Part shown: piece after piece, positions 13,101-26,574 of the stretch | Numbering within the stretch: position 1 is the stretch's first letter | How the letters are laid out: every line of letters begins with the position of its first letter | Origin: Microplitis mediator | Taxonomy: Eukaryota; Arthropoda; Insecta; Hymenoptera; Braconidae | DNA: 64,000 nt | Direction: 5' to 3' | Assembly: GCF_029852145.1 (NCBI RefSeq) | Contig: NC_079973.1 | Location: 5,022,001 to 5,086,000 of the forward strand | Translations under genes and position numbers: made by a program | Notes under the pieces: model-generated | What the model was told of the DNA's origin: nothing | Databases searched by the model: none | Seen by the model: the letters and a program-made list of their open reading frames with translations, nothing else

Positions 13101-16100
13101 TGAGTAATGGATCTTTTACCTTAGTTTATATTTATACTTCATATTCAATATCTAAAATAATTTTTTAAAAATAATAATAAAACGTTAACTTTTTTTTTAC
13201 ATGAATAAATTGAATTTTTTTAAACTTGCGAAGAAGTTCTCTAATAATAAAATTATATATTTAAGTTATCAATAAATATATAGCACGGGAAGTATAAGTA
13301 AAGACGTAAAAATCGATGGGTTCAGCCGAGTAATCGGGTTAATTTAATTATAGTTTGGCAAGTGATAGTAACGTAATTATTCGGCTAATAATATCGATAA
13401 TGCCAACGTCAATTTATTAACTAACTAATGATGGATACGTTAAATTACTCGTACAGTGTATAATTTTATTACCATCAATTTATATTTTATTATTTCAATA
13501 CCATAGAATTTTTTTTCAAAAAATATTTTAATTTACTTTTCATTGACAGGAAATTTTATAAAAAAATTTAATTCGGAAAAATTTTTAAATTCGGTCTCTA
13601 ATTTCACATAAGTAAAATTTGTTAAATTAATTTTCCATCAGAATAAAAAAAAAATTTCAAGGTCAACAATTAATTCCTGTAATTATTTTGCACGACATAT
13701 TTTTAAAATAAAAAAAATATATAAATAAATTTATAATTTTTTCAATTTTTAATGATAACCCAAGAAAAATTATCGCACTAAATAAAATAATAAAAAAACA
13801 AGTGTATCAAAAATAAAACAAAAAAAAAAAAATAATATTGATCCCTAAAGCAATATCTCGATATTTTTCAATACCAGTAATGAGCCCAAACATACATACA
13901 TAAAGAGACAACACACAACTTAAATGACTACACAAACAAAGTACACGGCTTATCTTTCCCATCTCTAATTATGATCCGTGCATTAACTTCCATTGGTACT
14001 CAAACTATATATATAGTCCCAACATCCAAGACATGTAGACTAATAACCGCCAACTCTACAATTAAATCCCCAACAAAAAAAGAATAATCTATAATTTATT
14101 TCTCCAATAATAATTTTTTCCTATCATCACTCATCACTATTTTTTCATATCCGATATCTACATTATCTAGAACCCATCTATACATATAAAGTCCATAATA
14201 ACTATATCGATTATGCAATCATATTAACTTTATTACTACCTATAGATAAAAATATGAATTAATATACAGCCTTAGGCAATTTCCATTAGCATATCAAGAC
14301 GTTGACATCTCTGCACAATATTTAACTTAATTATTATATATAATATCATATCTAGTGATAAAAAAAATATATATAAATTGTGTTACGCGTCCATGTTCAT
14401 ACCGTAGATTCAAATCTATCTATCTATCTATCTATCTATATATATAACAAATATAGAATAGAACAACTATTGTAACCAACAATCATCAATATATCCAATA
14501 ATATGAAACACCCACACATTATATAGTTGTATATATATTTTTTACCTCTTCTAGCTTTAGAATACCGTCAAACAACACGACATATTTCTCCATGTCGTGT
14601 TGATTTGATACCATCCATGTGGTGGTTATATGTTTTCGAATGGTCATAAACCGCAGTGGGGTTCTCTCAGCCACACGTTTCTGTGGCTTCTCTTCTCTTC
14701 TCTTCTCTTCTGTTTTACATCACAACACTATAATAAACTATTTTCCATTATACTCACCAGCAAATTCATTCTCTTTACTTATACATTTCATTCCTACATC
14801 CTCTACAAAAACAAATATATATATACATATATACTGTCACCATGTAAATTATTAAACACACACACACATGCTTACATTAATAATATAAACGTATTTGCAC
14901 TAGTACAGTGTTAAATTTTAATTGCCGATGGTTGAATGATAAAAATCAACATTATATGCGTCATATATTTTGTACATGGATACATTACTTTTACGTGACT
15001 AGATATGTTGGTGCGTGTATCATACGCCCCAGGATATATATATATCTAGTATGTATTTTCAATTGCAAGCTCTCATTTGTGCTACTGTCATATCATACAT
15101 TAATACTGACATGACATGTATGAGCCATATGTGGGTGTGGGTGTCGTAAAATATAAAACAAGGGGAAAGAAAAAGATAGAGAGATAGTAAACTGTTTAGC
15201 CAGTAAAGGAAAAAAATATATATCAAAGTAGGGAACATGTATAATATATATAGATATATATTTTTTATTTTATTTTATTTATTTATTTTTCTCGTTGGGT
15301 TGAGTCGATAGGGCCGTGTCTGGACAGCAAGTCCACGCGGACAAGAATTACTTGGCAGAGTGCCATTTTTTTTAATCTACTTCCCCACTTCTACCACCAC
15401 TATTACCTTTTATTCCTGACAATTCGTCCCTTCCACGATACCGATGATAATACACTACATTGTAGACCGACGAGGACTGACTATGACGTGGCTCCACAAA
15501 CGTCGCATCAAGTTCAGAGTCGACTTTGGACACCCGACTAGTTTAGACTGTATATGTAGTGTAGTTTTATTTAGTGTATTGTGATAACGGTTATTATCAA
15601 TGTGGAGGTGAAATTGTGATAATGTTTATTATGCTTAAGTCGGTTAGAATAATAAAAGTATGGCGATGGTCAGTGTGGAATAAAACACGTGGTATGTGAT
15701 ATTATTTTTAAGAGGCTCGATAGAAAGATTGGACGGTATTATTTAACTCTATTCAAGACTACTCTATTAACACGTATTTATTTATACCATCAATGTACGT
15801 TGTTAATATAACTATTATTATTATTGTCATGAGAAATGTCCGATTCTGATTCCCATTCCGAAGACGATAATTTTCAAATTATTATACGGATTACGAGGTT
15901 CGTTGATTTATTTTTGTCAACGAGTGTGTATTTTTTATTTCACTTTTTTGAGTTAATTATGATATTCTGCGTGAATGAGTTACATAATCAGCGAATTGAG
16001 TTGTAAAGTATTTATAGATATATTAATATATATTACAAATTCCCTAGTGTTAAATCTTTTTGTAAATATAGATGGTTAAAACTACTTATTTATTCTGCAT

Positions 16101-16179
16101 TTTGTTATGTAATTGTCTTATGTAGTAATTACTAAATACTTATTTCAAATTCTGGCAACGGGTTTTCATACTTTAGTCA
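13101..16179. other. non-coding, mostly AT-rich
   Basis: A TATC microsatellite lies at about 14410-14437 and a CTTCT repeat at about 14688-14710. Positions 15295-15560 form a GC-balanced island with no reading frame of note. Nothing else stands out. Confidence 0.4.
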
Positions 16180-16860
16180 GACTATCAATGAAGTTTGGGA
16201 TTGGGGAATCCGGAGTAAAATGGGATGTATTAGATTTGTTTTTCTTTTTTAATTTTAAATACGGGCAAAGTGGCTATTTCAAATAGGGCGGCAAATTCAA
16301 AATTTTGAATTCAAAATTATTGTAATACTTTTTTTTTATTAATTGCAGAAAATAGTCAATACGAACAATAAAATTTTTGGTAGAATTACTTGGAGTGTCC
16401 AACTTGCCCTATTTTATCTTAGGGCGGGGGGAGAAAAGTTTATTTTTTTTTTTTTTTTTTATTTCAGAATCACTTTTGTAAATATTATTGAGCATTATTT
16501 TGAATTTTCTTTTTGCTAAACTTTTTCATAAATCGAGTGTCCAAAAATTTGAATGACTTTTGTTTTGTGATGAAAACAATTAAACTTTTTTTTCCTTTGC
16601 ATCCAATAATTATATAAAATGTAATTTTTTTTATATAAATTAAAATAAGAAAATTTAATATAATTCCCAAAAGTTTTTTTGTTTTTTACCTTTTTTACGG
16701 ACTACCCCATTTTGCCCGCCAAAAATCAAACTTTTTTTTTTTTGACAGCAGCTGAAAATTTTTTCTATTTACTTTGAATACAAAAAAAAAAATTAATGAA
16801 TTCAAGTTCCCAAAAATTTGATTTTTTCTTCAGATCCCCCCCCCCCTCCCCTTTCCTAAG
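16180..16860. repeat. family J1, dispersed repeat (uninterrupted copy)
   Basis: The segment ATTGAGCATTATTTTGA, ATCGAGTGTC, GACTTTTGTTTT, CTACCCCATTTTGCCCGC and the closing C-rich CCCCCCTCCCC recur in the same order at 33883-34872. There the copy is split by a foldback element. The outer limits are uncertain. Confidence 0.6.
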
Positions 16861-17712
16861 AAAACGTAAATAAATATTTTGGATTAAAATAAAAAAACAA
16901 ATTTCTGACTATTAAGTGGCCAATTTCACCCCAGATTTTTATGTTAAAAATGTCGTTACAAGGGCAAATAAAAAGTTTTAATATTTTGAACAAAACTATA
17001 ATGATATATATATATAACCTCATTCATGCCGAGTTGGTCTCTTTTGCCAGATATTTATTTAGCCCAAGCAAGTGTTGAAATGAAGGAAAAAATTTGTCTT
17101 TTGTTTGATGGTTTATTTTACATCATTTAAAACTGTCAGTATGAAGAGTTTATCTATGATCTTACTCGAAACTTTATCTCTCTTCATCCTGATACATTCA
17201 CATTTTTACATTTTTTTACCTTCACACATTGTGTATATATTACGGATATAAATATTTGTCATGTGAAAAGATTAGAAATCTTGTATAAGGTGTCAGAAAA
17301 TAACATAATTATTATTATTCTTTTTTTTTTTTTACATAATTGTAGGCTAAAGTATCAAAACAATTTATGTCACCAGTCTGACAGGTGATAATTTGAATGA
17401 TGGAACAGACTAAAAAATATGATAATTTTAAATCAAACAGATTTTTTTCGATACTAATTATCGATAATTTGATGAATAAATAATATAATTTTTTTTTAAT
17501 CTACTGCTAACTTTATTTACATATTTATTCAAATATTTTTAGAATAAAGGAACAAATAAAAATATAAGAGGGAATCATATTTATCAGTAAACAAAAAATA
17601 ATTATGATTATATATGTATATATATATATATAATTTTTCCACTTTTTCAAGGAAACAACTCTTAACACTGTCCATAATAACTAGGTTTATGAATATGCCA
17701 TTTCATATATAT

Positions 17713-17717
<5 letters not shown>
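16861..17717. other. non-coding AT-rich stretch
   Basis: No gene or repeat family is recognised. Confidence 0.4.

Positions 17718-17791
<74 letters not shown>
17718..17791. repeat. AT microsatellite, about 74 bp
   Basis: Uninterrupted AT dinucleotides. It is the longest in the window. Confidence 0.95.
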
Positions 17792-17792
<1 letters not shown>

Positions 17793-18471
17793 GATTGACC
17801 ATTGCGTGACGAATGCCACGTTGTCACAGAAAAGAAAAACGAGGCGTTAAGTCTATAAAAAAAAATAAAAAATTCATAACCTACTCAATTAAATGATAAA
17901 AAAAAAAGCAATTCTTCATATTATATATGACCTATATTATTATTAAACTGAAACACTTTGAGAAACTTGTATTCATATAAATTTATCACTCTATATATTT
18001 AAAGTATGACATCATTCGCGGTCTTGACACTGCAATTGAAAATTGTTCAATAAAAGTATTTACAATGTCAATAAATATTTATATAGATATACATTTCTGT
18101 ATATCCTTTTACTACGTATTTACGAGGGTACATTACACGCATAAAAACTTTTAAACTTTTCATTCTACAGCCCTTACTTATTTTTATGTCATTCTTGTCA
18201 TTTCTCTTTCTCTTATTATTGTCCTACTTTATGACAAGTTGCCGAGGGTAAAAAAATATATCAAATAAAGTTAAAAAATAGCAAGTAAATCAAATTGACA
18301 CTTTTCTGATCAGCCAATTAATGACATACATTCGCTTGCTAAAGGTCACCTTTTCTATTTTTGTCACTACTTATACATATATATATTATATAGACTCATA
18401 TATGCATCAAGTAGACAAGAGTGTGAAGTAAAGTTGCACTTGGTGCAGTATATCGACAAATTACAAGAGAG

Positions 18472-18472
<1 letters not shown>

Positions 18473-18517
<45 letters not shown>
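18473..18517. repeat. AT microsatellite, about 45 bp
   Basis: Uninterrupted TA dinucleotides. Confidence 0.9.
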
Positions 18518-18524
<7 letters not shown>

Positions 18525-18867
18525 GTTGACTAGATTGCTTGTTATGAGACGTTTTGCGTCACAGGATGTACTGCGTTCAATAAAATTTAATGTTTCTTAA
18601 CTAAAAAATTAAATAAAAAAAAAAATGTCTTAATAAATTAAACTCCATATAAAAAAAATTTTTTATCAAGAATTTCATAGCGAGTTTAATATTTTTGACA
18701 TAATAATGAGGTGGTTAAGAATGAATTTCATTAAATATTCGATTATATAAACACAGAAGATGATCATGATGAATTTATAATCAGGTGATTAGTATTCAGA
18801 GTTATTTATATGATTAAATTTTCATTTAAATTGATAAATTTTTGAAGTTTATTATAGTATAGGCAAG

Positions 18868-18975
18868 ACGCCGTTTTTAAATTACGTAACAAATTTAAGG
18901 GCAGGGGGTCAAACCTGTTTACTATTTGCTATGGTATGAGATAGGGCGTTTTTTAATCTTTGCACGTAATTTATA
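18868..18975. repeat. family G1, fragment lacking any insertion
   Basis: It reads AAATTACGTAACAAATTTAA, then GGGGTCAAACC, TTTGCTATGGTATGAGATAG and GGGCGTTTTTTAA. It is the reverse complement of the two outer parts of G2 (22803-23735), joined without the inserted element. Confidence 0.65.
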
Positions 18976-19497
18976 ATAATAAATGTTGAACTTTATGATG
19001 ATTAATAAAAAAATAAAATTTTACTTGGCGCAGGAATTTGTAGTCGAATGTAATTTATTTTAATAATAAAATTTAATGACCTCCAATCAGGTATAGATTT
19101 GTATTACAGGTGTCTATTAGTCAATAATTATGAAAGCAGTTTAAATATGATCTGCATTTTTTTAGAATAAACAAAATTACGTACAATATAGAGGAGGAGG
19201 GGGAAAACTGTACTCATTAAATTATATTAATTAAGACATTTAGTTTTTTAATTAATGTTTCATAAACTTTTACTGATGTTATCAAACTCTAAGCACATGA
19301 TGACTAATTAAAAGTTTAATTTAATAATAATAACTGTCATTGCAAACTTGAATAATTAAATTCTGAAAATTTATTAATTAGTTATTAACACTCAGATAAA
19401 TAACATTTTATTTTAGATCACAAAATATATGACTTATTAAAACCAAAAAAATCAGATTTAGATCATGTGTATCATGTAAATAAATTTAATTGATGGA
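18976..19497. other. non-coding AT-rich stretch
   Basis: I see nothing in it. Confidence 0.4.
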
Positions 19498-19675
19498 CCC
19501 GAAGATCGGAACTTTTGAATTTTAAAGAAAAGAAATTTACGTAATTTGACTGCTTAAGGGGTAATTGGAGGTATGGTGCAATTTTTGGTTGACGTGCGAA
19601 ACATTTCAAAAATCTAGATCCAATAGATTTTTGACTGTTCATTTCCGTTCTGTGAAAAACGTTCTGATCTTCAGG
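19498..19675. repeat. family A2, MITE-like element
   Basis: It starts CCCGAAGATCGGAAC and ends GTTCTGATCTTCAGG|TA. The interior contains GACTGCTTAAGGGGTAATTG and ACGTGCGAAACATTTC. The TA after it is followed directly by CACGGAAAAAA, which looks like the end of another CAC-type element. Confidence 0.75.
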
Positions 19676-19964
19676 TACACGGAAAAAATAGAATATTGAA
19701 AATTAATAAATTAGTAAAAAGTGGAATCTGTTATCAATAATTAGTACTATTATGTACTTAATGCAAAGTAGTTTACTAATTTTTGTAGATTCCTAAAAAC
19801 TACTATCAATTATTTCAAAAAGTAAGAAAATATTATTACTTTTAGGTATAATACGGGACTTATTAGTAAAAATTAATTAATTTATGGCATAATCTATTAA
19901 AAAGTAATGATTGGTCAAATTAAGAATTGCTATCTTACTGATTTTTCCAGCCGAAAATTGCAAA

Positions 19965-20260
19965 AGTTACAAACTTTTATTTTATAAATTCGATATCACT
20001 GATCAATTATTAGCTTAAAATATCATTTATTCATCATTATAAATTAATTTACAATATACATAAATCGAATAAGTGGTAAATAATAAAATGAAAAATTAGT
20101 ATACTAAATACTGATTTTTTGCTCATAAAAATACCGAAAACTTTAAACTCTTATTTTATAAATTCTATTCCATTGACTAATAATTAATATGAAATGTTAT
20201 TTATTCGTTATTATAAATTAATTTATTTTATACATAAATCGAATAAGTGGTAAATTTTTA
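19965..20260. repeat. tandem duplication with a period of about 173 bp, two units
   Basis: The segment ACTTTTATTTTATAAATTC, then TAAATTAATTTA, then AAATCGAATAAGTGGTAAAT occurs at 19973-20082 and again at 20146-20255. Confidence 0.8.
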
Positions 20261-20604
20261 AAATTTTTCTTTGTTTATTTGAATAGTAATAAATAACTGT
20301 AGATACAAATTTATCGATTCTTTTTCATATTAATTTTAATATACGAAATTACAAATTTTGCTCTTCTATGTGTATCAAATTTTGATATAAATAATAGCCA
20401 TTTTGTTATATATATAATGATCCTGGTTTGATATTAGTATACAAATATACTAATTTTAACTCAAAAATAAACTACAAACTATTAAAATTTTGAGCATCAT
20501 TTTTTTCAAAAAGATTTTATCAAAATAATTAATTAAATTTTGTTTACTTCTTAATTTTTAAATATGTAGAAAATAAATTTTTTAAATAATAATTATTAAA
20601 AAAA

Positions 20605-20880
20605 CGAAAGTGTATTGCGTTGGCATAAGGAGAGTACTGCAGTACTCGATATAGATAGAATAGATAGAGGTATCTCTACCTTTCGAGAAAACTGAACACG
20701 TCCGCGGGCGAGACTAGGGTCCAGATGGTCTCTCGCGCGTCCGGGAGAAACAATCGGCGGCTGACACCTAATGCCCACCTGTTGCAAGTGCATCCACACA
20801 CTCTGCTTGTTCCTAGTTGACGAGAACGCGAGAAAGACAAAGACAAATATTGGCTACATAGAGACAGCGGCTGCATATTT
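20605..20880. other. GC-balanced island, possible regulatory region
   Basis: CpG-containing stretches such as CACGTCCGCGGGCGAGAC and TCTCTCGCGCGTCCGGG stand out from the AT-rich surroundings. No convincing reading frame or promoter element is seen. Confidence 0.35.
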
Positions 20881-21247
20881 CAGTCTTTCAACTGCATTCA
20901 ATTTACTTTACACGATCTATTACATTTTAAACTGTGTGCCTTACAATTGCAATTAAAATAACTACTAATTACTTTTGTATACAAAAAATTACTTCAATTT
21001 TCCAGGATAATTGCCATGGAGATTCAATACAGTTTATTGATTTTACATAAATATCGATTTTTTAATGATTAAAAAAATTGAATCTTAATCTGGATTTCAA
21101 TTCAAATAAATTTTTTAATATTGTACTAATTTTTTTTTAAAAAACCTTAATTAGTTTTTGATCATCGTGAGTTTATTAAAGTCTTGCTATGAAATTTCTT
21201 GTATTTAAAAACTAATTGCCCATGAAAAAAAAATTCAATTGAAATTG

Positions 21248-21449
21248 ATGATACTGCAATTAGCCGACATCTAATAATTTTTGGATTTTTTTTAAAACGA
21301 AAAATTGAAAATAAAAAAATATTTCAAAAAATTGCACCTGTAGTTTTTTAATTTTCTACATGTGCATATTTTTATTTTTTTTATTTTTGCAATTGATTTT
21401 TGAATAAAAAGTCTAAAAATTGTTAATTGTCTTCTAACTTCAGGATCGT
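21248..21449. repeat. family B2, short inverted-repeat element
   Basis: It lies opposite in orientation to B1: TACTGCAATTAGCCGACATC at the left, ACCTGTAGTTTTTTAATTTT in the middle, TCTTCTAACTTCAGGATCG at the right. Confidence 0.8.
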
Positions 21450-21475
21450 AACTTAAAGTACATTAGTAATTAAAT

Positions 21476-21476
<1 letters not shown>

Positions 21477-21541
<65 letters not shown>
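21477..21541. repeat. TAA microsatellite, about 65 bp
   Basis: Uninterrupted TAA triplets. Confidence 0.95.
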
Positions 21542-22102
21542 TAATTTAAATAGTAAAGTTAATTGATAACATAAATAGATTGCTAATTTATACAGTTTTA
21601 ATGAGTTGCATAAGAAAATAAAACACAAACTAATCAATGTAGACGAAGATGAATGTAAGAGCTAATTTTTTACTATCAACTTTCATTAGTCAATGTACTC
21701 GGTAACACGGAGCTGTCTCTCTTTCTCTTTTATAAATTTTATTTTTATTCCAACTAATTTTTATTTTGTTACTTTATTTAACTTTTTTTTTTTTTTTTTA
21801 TGGACTCTTCTAAAAAAAAGTTTTTCGTCACGGTCCATTATGTTTTTCCCGTTGCTAAGAATTTCCGATAAGGTCGAAAGAGCATCGTCCTCTTGTGTCG
21901 TCGTCCACTCCCAGGATACGGTTGATCGTTGGGGCGACGGCCTCAAGTAGCATTCTTCGATTTGCCAATGTCCATTTTCATTTATATATATATGTAGTTT
22001 AACTATTTTATTTTTATTGCTATTTTATTATTCATATTTATTGTCTTTCAACATATATATCTATATATCTTTTTATTACCAACTACAAGTATTTCAAATA
22101 TA
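21542..22102. other. non-coding stretch
   Basis: The frames at 21693-21950 are short and contain a homopolymer; I do not support a gene. Confidence 0.4.
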
Positions 22103-22327
22103 CACAGAAAAATAATTTTTTGACGCAAGAAAAATTTTGCATTAGAATTGAAAAAAAAAAAAAAATTTCTCAGGACTGGAAAAATTTATTGATACAAGAA
22201 ATTTTTTTTCGCCCCAAAAAATTTTTTCTCGCCTCAAAAAAATTTTTATTTTTAAATCATAGCGCAAAAATTTTCTTGGGTTGAGTGAAAATTTTTTTGG
22301 AGCAAGAAATCCTTTTTTTTTTTTGTG
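22103..22327. repeat. family D2, TA-flanked element
   Basis: TA|CACAGAAAAATAATTTTTTG at the left and TTTTTTTTGTG|TA at the right. The interior has TTCGCCCCAAAAAATTTT. Confidence 0.8.
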
Positions 22328-22802
22328 TATACTTTAATTTAAGTGTAAACCGAGCATTTAAATTAATTACATATACACATATATACATATATATATGTTC
22401 GTGAAAAAAAAATATAAATTATAAAAGTTCAGTTTAATTATTTTTTTAAATAAATCATTTTTTTATTCATATTATTTTTTACAACTGTAATTATGAAAAT
22501 AAATAAAAATAATTTATTTAAAAAAAATTCAATAATTATTAAATTATTTTCATTACCTCGTAATAATATAACGGCTTGTATAAAAAATAATATGTAATAT
22601 ATCATATCCATATATAGATCGTATACAATTTATATACCTTTTACAATGAAATAAAATATGTGGTATCCACCGACTATATATAGCTCTATACAATTTATAA
22701 ATGGCTAAAATCGTTCATACAATTAATTTAAATAATCACTAATTCATTTAAACAATAGTCGATTTGTTATCTTAAAGCAGCACATCGTCGCTTATTTCAT
22801 AC
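22328..22802. other. non-coding AT-rich stretch
   Basis: I see nothing in it. Confidence 0.4.
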
Positions 22803-23735
22803 AAGGGGCTGTACTTAAATTACGTATCAAAATGTTACTTCCACCTCTTGCCTTCGATATTGTACGTATTTTTTTTTTTTTTGAATTTAGCAATAGGCCA
22901 ATTTCAGTGCGCCAAATAAACGTAAATTTTTTAAATTAATTACCTTATAAAGTTTCATATTTATTTGTATAAATTGTATACATAAATTAAAAAACGCTCT
23001 ACCCCATACTATATGTTCCTGAAGATCGGAAATTTCCGAACGAAAACGAAATATTTCCCGAGTCGAAATTTAAATCGTAGATCGATCGTACATTGAAAAC
23101 GTAAATTTAACCTTTCAAGACGTAAATAGCCGTAAAAACGTATTTTTGACGTAGTTGACGTACAAAAACGTGAATAAGACTTGCGTGATCGTAAACACAA
23201 CCTTTCAAAACTTGCAATACAAAAATTAACCTATACTGAAAACATTTCGATGCCAAAAAAACATATCTAGCAGTCAGAAGATAAATAAAAATTTCAGCAG
23301 CTTTTAAAAAATATTTTGAGCCTTGCAAGAGATAACTCTGATGGCTCGTAAGCTAATTAAGAGAGTTAGAGACTCAAAGAGTTATCTCCTACAAGGTTCA
23401 AAATATTTATCAAAAGCTGCTGAAATTTTTATTTCTCATCATCCGACTGCTAGATATTTTTGAAGGGTTGTATCTACGATTACGCAAGTCTTATTCACGT
23501 TTTTGTACGTCAACTAAATACGTCCAGTAAATTTTTTACTTTTTATTTTCGTTCCACAAAAAACGTTCTGATTGTCAGGTACATTTTTAAAGTCAAATTA
23601 CACAAATTATTTTAATTTTCGTTGCATGAAAAACGTTTCGATCTTCAGGTACATCCATACCATAGCAAATAGTAACAAACTGGTTTGACTTCCCCCTGTT
23701 CTTAAATTTGTTACGTAATTTAAGTACAGTCCCCA
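22803..23735. repeat. family G2, element with terminal inverted repeats, split by an insertion
   Basis: The left end is GGGGCTGTACTTAAATTACG and the right end is the reverse of GGGGACTGTACTTAAATTAC. The middle (23018-23649) is occupied by a composite family-A element. Confidence 0.75.
23018..23649. repeat. family A3, composite element with a long internal palindrome
   Basis: It opens CCTGAAGATCGGAAATTTCC and closes CGTTTCGATCTTCAGG, with an extra inner end ATTGTCAGG at 23571-23579. Inside, CGTACAAAAACGTGAATAAG (near 23160) and its reverse (near 23490) bound an imperfect inverted repeat of about 360 bp. It includes AAATTTCAGCAGCTTTT and AGAGTTATCTCC-type arms around 23290-23430. Confidence 0.7.
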
Positions 23736-24783
23736 AGTTTATTTATGTTTGTTTACTCTCAGTCTCAGGAACATAACATATTTTATAGTTAACATTATAG
23801 ATGTAAGTCTCATCTTTGTTGGTTGAATTGCGACAATAAACATTGCAACACAATATTACACAGCAATACTACATTTTACTATACCCATATATATTTATGT
23901 ACATATATCTATATAGATATACATATAAATATAATATAACCCGAATCCACAGTAATGAATAATACAAGTACATAAGACCTATTCCAGTCTTGTCACAGAA
24001 AAGTTTAATAAAATAACTGAACCTATAGCATAGTATACTATATGTCGTACTTATATTACATATATATGTATACATTTAACGCAAACATTTATTGTAGTCA
24101 TTGAAATGTCGTGAACGCGTAATTTTCCCAGCATAAATGACCCCCATAAGCCACGAACAATAATAGCTATTTAACGACATGTTATTAAATCCACACATGC
24201 ACATCAACCAATCATATATAAATATATAAAATTATATAGCACATATCGTAGGTGGTATAATTATAATAAGTTTATTTATAAATATAACTATAAATAATTT
24301 AAATACATAAATAAGGTCAGAAGATTGTAATTATACTCGAAGCTATCGAGGACTTCAAAGTAAAAAAATTAAAAAATAAAACAAGTCGTGTTACATTAGG
24401 CGTGCGACACCGTTATAAACAAGTATATATAGGTATTGGTATAGGTATATATGTTAAATATGTGTCTCGTTTGTCCACCTACTCTCTTGGTCATTTTATC
24501 TCAACTCACTCTTTCCCATCTTCATTTATTTTTATTACTCTTTTGCTTCTGGCCAACCCATTTTATCCCGTTCCGCTTTTCCTGACGTTATCTCTCAAGT
24601 TCGCTTACAACTTTTGCTTCTATTCTGCTGATCCTACTGTTGTACTAGTTCGTTTACTCTACTCTAGTGCAGAAGGGCTCTAAGCTCTTATGAGAAAAAT
24701 AAAAACATAAGTCTACTGGTTGCTATTGTATCTTATACTCTTGAGTTTTTTAAATTTTATGAAGTAAATGATGAATTTTTAAC
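23736..24783. other. non-coding AT-rich stretch
   Basis: No gene or repeat family is recognised. Frames at 23869 and 24402 are short and Tyr/Ile-rich. Confidence 0.4.
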
Positions 24784-24946
24784 GGAAAAAAAAAAATTAT
24801 CGGAGTGAATGCGCAGCGGATGACTGTTTATTTATTTATTTACCTCGGAGTAAAATTGACTCCAAAGGGGAGTTTGTTTTTGGATTAAAACTCCAAATCG
24901 GAGTGAATGCAGATTTAAATAAAATCCAGATCACTCCGTTGGAAAA
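24784..24946. repeat. family C2, partial element
   Basis: ATTATCGGAGTGAATGCG at the left, CTCCAAAGGGGAGTTTG in the middle, AAATCCAGATCACTCCG at the right. Confidence 0.6.
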
Positions 24947-24951
24947 ATAAA

Positions 24952-24958
24952 CTGTGTT

Positions 24959-25007
<49 letters not shown>

Positions 25008-25263
25008 CGCTAGCTAACAAATTTACATATATAACTATCAATATATGTAATACATCTATGTGCTAACTTATAAGTTTACATATATGATTATAAATATATA
25101 TAATACACGTATTAACTGATAAACTTACGTTTATAATCAATTATATTAAAACTTTCTATATTATATATAAAAAAATATATATTGTTTTTGGCCACTTATA
25201 TGGTCCCATATTGATTATATATTTTTCCATATATATTTATCATATATGCTATTTTCATGCGGG
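24952..25263. repeat. family F2, 5'-truncated copy
   Basis: It begins at TGTGTTCAAAATATATA exactly where F1 has the same string (1242) and ends CTATTTTCATGCGGG. An AT microsatellite occupies about 24962-25004. Confidence 0.8.
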
Positions 25264-25470
25264 TTACTTTGTTTATTAAAAATGAATACATTTTTTTAAC
25301 GGCTCCTAATTTAATCTGATATATATATTTATGTAGAATATATTTATGTTGAAATATTTAAATAGAAATTTAATTTTACACTTTTTCATTAATTAAAATA
25401 AAGTATTAAATGCCCAAAAACGGAGCAGGGGCCAAAAATGGAATCTCTACTCTAAATTTTTTAAAAAACT
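25264..25470. repeat. family N2, partial copy of the GGGTAGAGG element
   Basis: TTTTACACTTTTTCATTAAT, then AAATAAAGTATTAAATGCCC and AAAAACGGAGCAGG match N1 (48028-48241) in reverse orientation. The left part is diverged. Confidence 0.55.
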
Positions 25471-26356
25471 CTTCCGTGATATTTTTTGCTATTGATAAAT
25501 ATATTTAGTAAATTTTTGATTTATACTAATATATTTTTATTGTTTTTCTGTTACAGGTAAGCAGTTAATTAGGAGATTAAAATGTTTGTCTAGTGTCTAG
25601 ACGACAAACAACTTTTTCTTTCTTCGAAGGTTGTGACGACTAAATTTACGATTTTAAAATGTCATGAGATGTTACTGGGTGTGTCATATTTTTATAAATA
25701 TATATAGATATGTTTACATTTATGAATGTATATGTTTATTTGTCATATGGATAAAAGTGTCGCGTGTGGACAATACAAATTCAAATAAATAATTCAGTGG
25801 GTGTATTAAGGACAAAAGAGAAAGAATTATTTACGTTGGTAGATATATCGAATCGATCCGATCGAAGTTTATACATATGAGTTTTTATATATATAAACCT
25901 TTATAACATATACATGCATAAAATGTGCACCAGCTTGTGCACGTGTGGATAAGGTTACCACGTCCCGTATCGACTGACCCCGAGCGCAATATTATTCCTC
26001 CAACGCATAACTGTACACTTCGCAGTAAATGTCCGCGGTTGAGATTTAAAGTCGCGCGTCACATCCACTACACCTTTTATATTACTGTACCTTACATTAC
26101 CGACACTTTTTTTTTTTTTTTTTTAAATTACAAAGACAATCGGTTTGTTTATTTTTTATTATCATTTTAAATTATATAAGCACATATTTAAGCGACCTTG
26201 AATTAACACATTACATAATTGTTCTTCAGTAATTAGAAATTACCAGACACGACCGGATACCTTACCGAGTAATTTATTTATATTTGTTATTTTATAAAAA
26301 TTTTAATTATGAATTTTTTTTTTTAAATTAAAAAAAAAAAATTTCAATAAAAATTG
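25471..26356. other. non-coding stretch with a GC-balanced patch
   Basis: About 25880-26090 is richer in GC (ACGTGTGGATAAGG, CGTCCCGTATCGACTGACC). No supported gene. Confidence 0.35.
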
Positions 26357-26555
26357 TGATACTGAAGAAAGCTGACGTCTTATAATTTTTAATTTTTTTA
26401 AAAACGATACATTGTAAAAAAAAAATATTTGAAAAAATTGCACCGGTAGTTTTTTTAATTTTCTACATGTGTATATTTTTAGTTTTTTTTTTTTTGCAAT
26501 TCATTTTTGGAAAAAAATCCGGAAATTCTTAATTGTCTGCTAACTTCAGGGTCAT
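26357..26555. repeat. family B3, short inverted-repeat element
   Basis: ATACTGAAGAAAGCTGACGTC at the left (20 bases shown of a longer match), TGTCTGCTAACTTCAGG at the right. Confidence 0.75.
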
Positions 26556-26574
26556 ATACAAATTGGAATTTTTT

